From NCBI GenBank assembly GCA_036971715.1, contig JAVHJL010000009.1, positions 1,488,001-1,552,000 of the forward strand: a stretch of 64,000 bases of DNA. Direction: 5' to 3'. Below, one piece after another: positions 59,893 to 64,000 of this stretch. Each line of letters begins with the position of its first letter. The stretch's first letter is position 1. The notes under the pieces were generated by a model, which saw only the letters and a program-made list of their open reading frames with translations, was not told where the DNA came from and did not search any database. Position numbers and translations under genes: made by a program. Source of the stretch: Arthrobotrys musiformis. Its lineage: Eukaryota; Ascomycota; Orbiliomycetes; Orbiliales; Orbiliaceae.

Positions 59893-62800
59893 CTATAAGA
59901 TTGAACATTTCCTCCGACGGGCCCGATTTGCGACAGTCTTGTGTCGTTTTCTTCCATCCTCTTGCGGATTCGAGATGGGCGCAAGATCGGGCATGGGAGT
60001 GTGCTCCGCGAGGCAAGAGCTAGGACTGGTCTTGAGCCCGGAACCGGCTTGTTCTTCCTCCCCTTCCTCCTCTTCTTCCCCTTCTTCTTCTTCTTCTTCT
60101 CCCTCCTCCACACCTCCTCCATCGCGGCGAAACTCCCAGTCGTTGTATCTTTTGAGAATGTCCTTAGCATGGCTAGCGCCCTCTGCTCCAGCTGACCCCA
60201 GAAGCCCCAGGACATCGAAAGGGCCGCAGAATTCCATGTTTTCCGCGTAAAGTTCGTAGACGAGTATAAGCCCAGAAGCGGAAGCGACATCCACCGCGGT
60301 TCCCCATCTACCCCGCATGTTGACATCGGCACCTTTGTCAAGCAGCATTTTAACGATATCGCTCATGGGCCCTAGCGACCAGCAAGCGGCCTGCAGAGCG
60401 TTACCATAGTATCCCCCTTGAGCGTTGACGTCCGCACCCGCCTGTAGAATCAATTTGACGACCTTATAGCTATAATTCTTGGGCCTATATTCTCTGTTAG
60501 GCCGCCTCCCCGGCCAGTTTTTCTTCCTGCCCCTTTTGGGCATATGGCCAAAAACTTCTAGCCAGTTTATTGAGCCGAATAACTTGTCATCACTGATATC
60601 AGACCCATAGTTTAGGACTCTGAGATGCCCCGCCTTGAATATTTTATCCGTGAGATATATACTCGACTCTTCTGAGATTATTTTAGGCCTATGGCGAGCT
60701 ACGGTTGCAATGGCTGCCTGTAATGCGTTCCCAAAATAACCACCCTGAGCGTCAACATCAGCGCCAGCATCGAGTAGTGTCCGAACAACATCGAGCTCAT
60801 TCTCCGATATCCTTGAGTGAAATACGGTTTCCCAAGGGCCTGCAAGTTGAGATTGGGCCGTAGCAGCAGCCTGCAACGCACTGCCAAAATAGCCACCTTG
60901 GGCATTAACGTCCGCACCGGCGTCGAGAAGCATCCTAAAAACTTGATATTTCGGCAAATAAATAAACTTTAGCCTCGAACGTATATTGGAAAATCATGCG
61001 TGCGCATCAAAATAAACACTGGACTCTGAATGTACTTTGCTTGTATCCAGAGCCCCCCAAGGTTGCCCAACGCGCGGCTGCCTGCAATGCATTTCCATAC
61101 CATCCACCTTGGGCATTAACATCGGCTCCGGCCTCCATAAGCATCGGAATAACTGGTATTAAAATCTGGCATGCCTTATCCAATGATAACTTATCAAAAA
61201 GCGTCGTGCTTCTGCTTGCTACCACAGCTGTTTGTAGCGCATTTCCGAATTTACCCCCTTGCCTGTTGGCATTTGCACCAGACTTGAGTAACAAGGAGGT
61301 AACTGCCGCCGTGTCATTGTATATATTGTCTGGGTAGACGGCAGTCTGCAGCGCATCGATGCAGTCTTCGTGCCCGATGTTAATGTCAGCACCAGTATCC
61401 AGTAACATCTGGAAGATTTGGGTATGTCCACTTTCAATAGCCACTTGGATTGGTGTCCCGCGCCCTTCCACCAAAGCATTGATTTCTGTTTCGGGGTCAG
61501 TTAATAGGGGTAAGAGTGTTTGGACAAGCTCTGGGAAACCAGAGATGACAAAGGCATGCAGTAAGCTCGCGTTTTTGTAGTATTCCGACGTGCTCATGAA
61601 AGGGCCAATTGAGGCGTCGTGCACGGCTTTAAATAACTGGAATAACTCTGGGCTCGTCTGAAAATTCCGAGTTAACTCCAAGCGTCCTGTCGTCGAGAGC
61701 ACCATGTGGTCGAAAAGCTTCATTGACGCATACTCTAGAAAGGGATAGGATCGTGCCCAACTAAGGCTTAGGGATTCCCAACCAACACGGTTAACACCGG
61801 TCTCGTTCCCAGCCTCACCGTTAACACCATATTCCCAGAGATCGCCTGCGACATTAGCAAATTTAAGATACTCCAGACAGCACGAACCCACCGCTTGATG
61901 ACCAAAACTACGTGTACTTCCAGAATCGGATTTGAGCTGCAGATATAGTGTCTGCAGTCTGTTGTTCCGTAACAGAAAGTCATTCACGGTCTGGTGAATG
62001 AACTGAACTCGCGTTTTGGGTCTTCCGCTGATATCATACCCCATATGATAAAAATCGCTGGCCACGGGGCTAACTTCAATAAGGCCTCTCGAGCCGTTGA
62101 TAACAAAACGCTTGATTATTTCGTCGGTCACGATTTCGTCATCATGTTTCTGTAAGGTTTCCGGCTCTGATCCCGATTTGACTGCGTAGTACAGTTCTAT
62201 CGCTTTCAGCTCGCCTTTAGCGAAAAGCAAGAACTGCAGCATGAATACCGTTCGGTACTTGTCCGGGTTGTCTATCTCCAAAAGCGTGCAGAACACTTTG
62301 TCAAGGTCTGCAGGTGTCTCTCGGAGCTTCCGCCGGGCTGCGTCGATATCTCCTTCCTCGTATGCCCTATTCAGCATCTCCACCACGAGGACAGTCCACA
62401 TAAAAATACCGTCCGCTTTATCCTTCAGCTCATCTTCAATGTCTTTATTTTTTATCCTGAGGCAGTCTTTGATAAAGATGGCAATATCTTCAGTATGCTC
62501 TGAGCGCCCCTCAACGACGAATTCAAGCATCTTGTTCATGCTGATGGTAGGGTAGTGCCTGCTCGATAGGCAGATGTTCAAAGATCCTTGAGACGACCTG
62601 ATCGCGGTCGAGCCCAGTCTTTCCAGAAACCCAACAACATTTCGCACTTCTACTTCGTCGCATTCGTCCAAAGCATCCACCAATATTATCACCGGCCTAC
62701 TCATTGAAGATACCAAATCCGATAGAATATCCTCGAGCTCGCCTTCATACCACTCCCAAGAACTTCCGTGTTTATCTTCCTTGTCCCGAAAGTGGGAAAG

Positions 62801-64000
62801 AAAGCGATCATGTGCTTCAGAGACACCATGGCATACTTGATAGAGGAGTGATCGGAGCATGCCAGATCGGGACTTTTCCAGTCCCACGCCTCGCGCGCTG
62901 AAGAAGTAGGCCGCAATTGTATGAAGTGGAAAATTCTTTTTGCAGTGGAGGAAAATGTGTTTCATTAACGTAGATTTTCCGGCTCCTGGTTTTCCCTTGA
63001 TCCAGAGAACTCCGTTGTAAGTTTCAACTTCCTTTCGATCACGCCACTGACAGAATGTATCCGTCGCAAAGAACCATTCGCAGGTGTTTTGATGTGCCGG
63101 TGCTATGTTGTGGAGGCGAAAGTCCATATTTGGGAAGCTTAGGGATCGCAGGCTCCGGGTTCTATATTCCTCTTGAAAATAAACAACGAAATTAGCAGGC
63201 GGGTCTCAAAGTTTCAGATTCGGGTAAGTCTCGTACCCAGCGCTCCCGTACTAGAATATTTGCTTCTGGGCACCCCCACCCCAACAGCACGGCCAGCTCC
63301 GGGCTCTATCGCCGGATAGAGAACGCCTGGAGCCGGTGGCCTTCCCCTCGCGCTCGCAGCTAGCGTTAAAAGCAACTCTTTAGCGTAGGCTGCGGCTGTT
63401 CCCGCCGCATATTCCTGCCATTGCTTGTTCTTATGGGTGTCACAGTAATCGCAAACCCCCCGAATTACCAAACACTCAACAACGTCGGCTACACCAGCGG
63501 CTTCCATTTCAAAGCAATAAGCTTTGTGTTCTTTGGCTGTAGAATCTCTGGATCTGCCATCTTTTATTACCGTGTTCCCAGATGCAATGACTCCGTAATG
63601 AGTAAATGGGTCTTCTACCTTCCGAGGAAGTCGGATAACAAGCTTTTTCTTGCTGCAAGAATCACAGGTCTGGCTATCGGTCTTATTGACATGGTCGTAG
63701 TTGGCTCGGAACAACTTATCCTCAAGATTGGGGCGGGCGAAATTAATCTGGCTTTGAGACCCCGTCATGGCGTCTTTCAAAAGGGATATAATCTGGTTCC
63801 CGGAGGTCCAATGTCTCGATTTCAAATTGGACACAGCAGTAAGAAGGCCCTGAGGTGGCCCTTTGAGGCACCCCGTCTGTTCCAGGTAACCGTTGGCTGT
63901 GACCTTGCCACGGTCATGCTGCACTACTCCAGGGCACTGTCCCACCGACTCACTAACCACCACATCACCGAGTCTGATTTCAGCCATAGATGGGACGCCG
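59893..64000 (-). CDS. NOD-like receptor: PNP_UDP - NACHT - ankyrin repeats, 5' truncated
   Basis: The frame is open at the right edge, so the start lies beyond 64000. Exons in the window are 64000-63237, 63171-61020 and 60934-59893 (phases 1 and 2). The first exon is the later half of a purine/uridine phosphorylase-like domain (GVPSMAEIRLGDVVVS, CFEMEAAGVADV, RGVCDYCD). The second starts with LSFPNMDFRL and HQNTCEWFF, then a NACHT ATPase with Walker A GKPGAGKST (about 62995-62969) and Walker B ILVDALDECDE (about 62690). The C-terminus holds about six ankyrin repeats of the form MLLDAGADVNAQGG...GNALQAA. A Glu-rich low-complexity segment follows the last repeat, and a basic end (RKRHKTVANRARRRKC) closes it. 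Such fungal NLRs act in non-self recognition and programmed cell death; the specific ligand is unknown. Confidence 0.92.

Noticed and set aside
1..64000. Transposon or CRISPR-like elements
   Set aside because: No transposase, reverse transcriptase, long terminal repeats or regularly spaced repeats were seen on either strand.

Overview
The window is nuclear DNA from a filamentous ascomycete (Pezizomycotina). The evidence is many short introns (about 50-90 nt) with GT..AG ends and CTAAC/CTGAC-like branch points, fungal-type genes (vacuolar Vhc1 and AVT3-type transporters, Sfk1/DRAM protein, mL59, lumazine synthase, Mri1), and a PNP-NACHT-ankyrin NLR. An early-diverging class such as Orbiliomycetes or Pezizomycetes is possible, but that is only a guess. 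All exon joins below were read by hand from splice signals and reading-frame phase. No transcript or database evidence was available.

Layout. 0-2.8 kb: 3' part of an eight-exon gene for a long helical protein with Gly/Ala-rich hydrophobic stretches. 4.2-10.1 kb: Sfk1/DRAM-like membrane protein, convergent with a vacuolar cation-chloride cotransporter. 10.8-14.8 kb: a small orphan gene, then three related miniature genes whose products start MPRC(F/Y)K. 15.6-19.8 kb: an F-box protein, a small basic protein whose first coding exon is only ATG, and a protein with two CxCxxC knots. 20.1-27.8 kb: a VWA-UBC fusion protein and a diverged cytosolic Hsp70-like ATPase. 29.5-39.9 kb: an orphan coiled-coil protein with an overlapping second frame, an acyltransferase-3 membrane protein, and an AVT3-like vacuolar amino acid transporter.

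40.5-53.2 kb is the accessory core. Five genes encode helical proteins with an N-terminal signal-like segment. Four of them carry a phase-2 intron exactly where that segment ends. A sixth, larger gene resembles the gene at the left edge in layout: helical, with a hydrophobic hairpin and the same first two intron phases. The housekeeping gene mL59 sits inside this cluster. 53.5-58.4 kb returns to metabolism: lumazine synthase (riboflavin), methylthioribose-1-phosphate isomerase (methionine salvage) and an M19 dipeptidase. The right edge holds most of a PNP-NACHT-ankyrin NLR, truncated by the window end.

The most unusual content is the signal-segment/phase-2-intron family at 40-48 kb, the two large hydrophobic-hairpin proteins, the MPRC miniature family at 13-15 kb, and the 300-codon same-strand frame overlap at 31.5-32.5 kb. 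I recognise no function for any of these. Their roles (secreted effectors, membrane-active proteins) are inference only.
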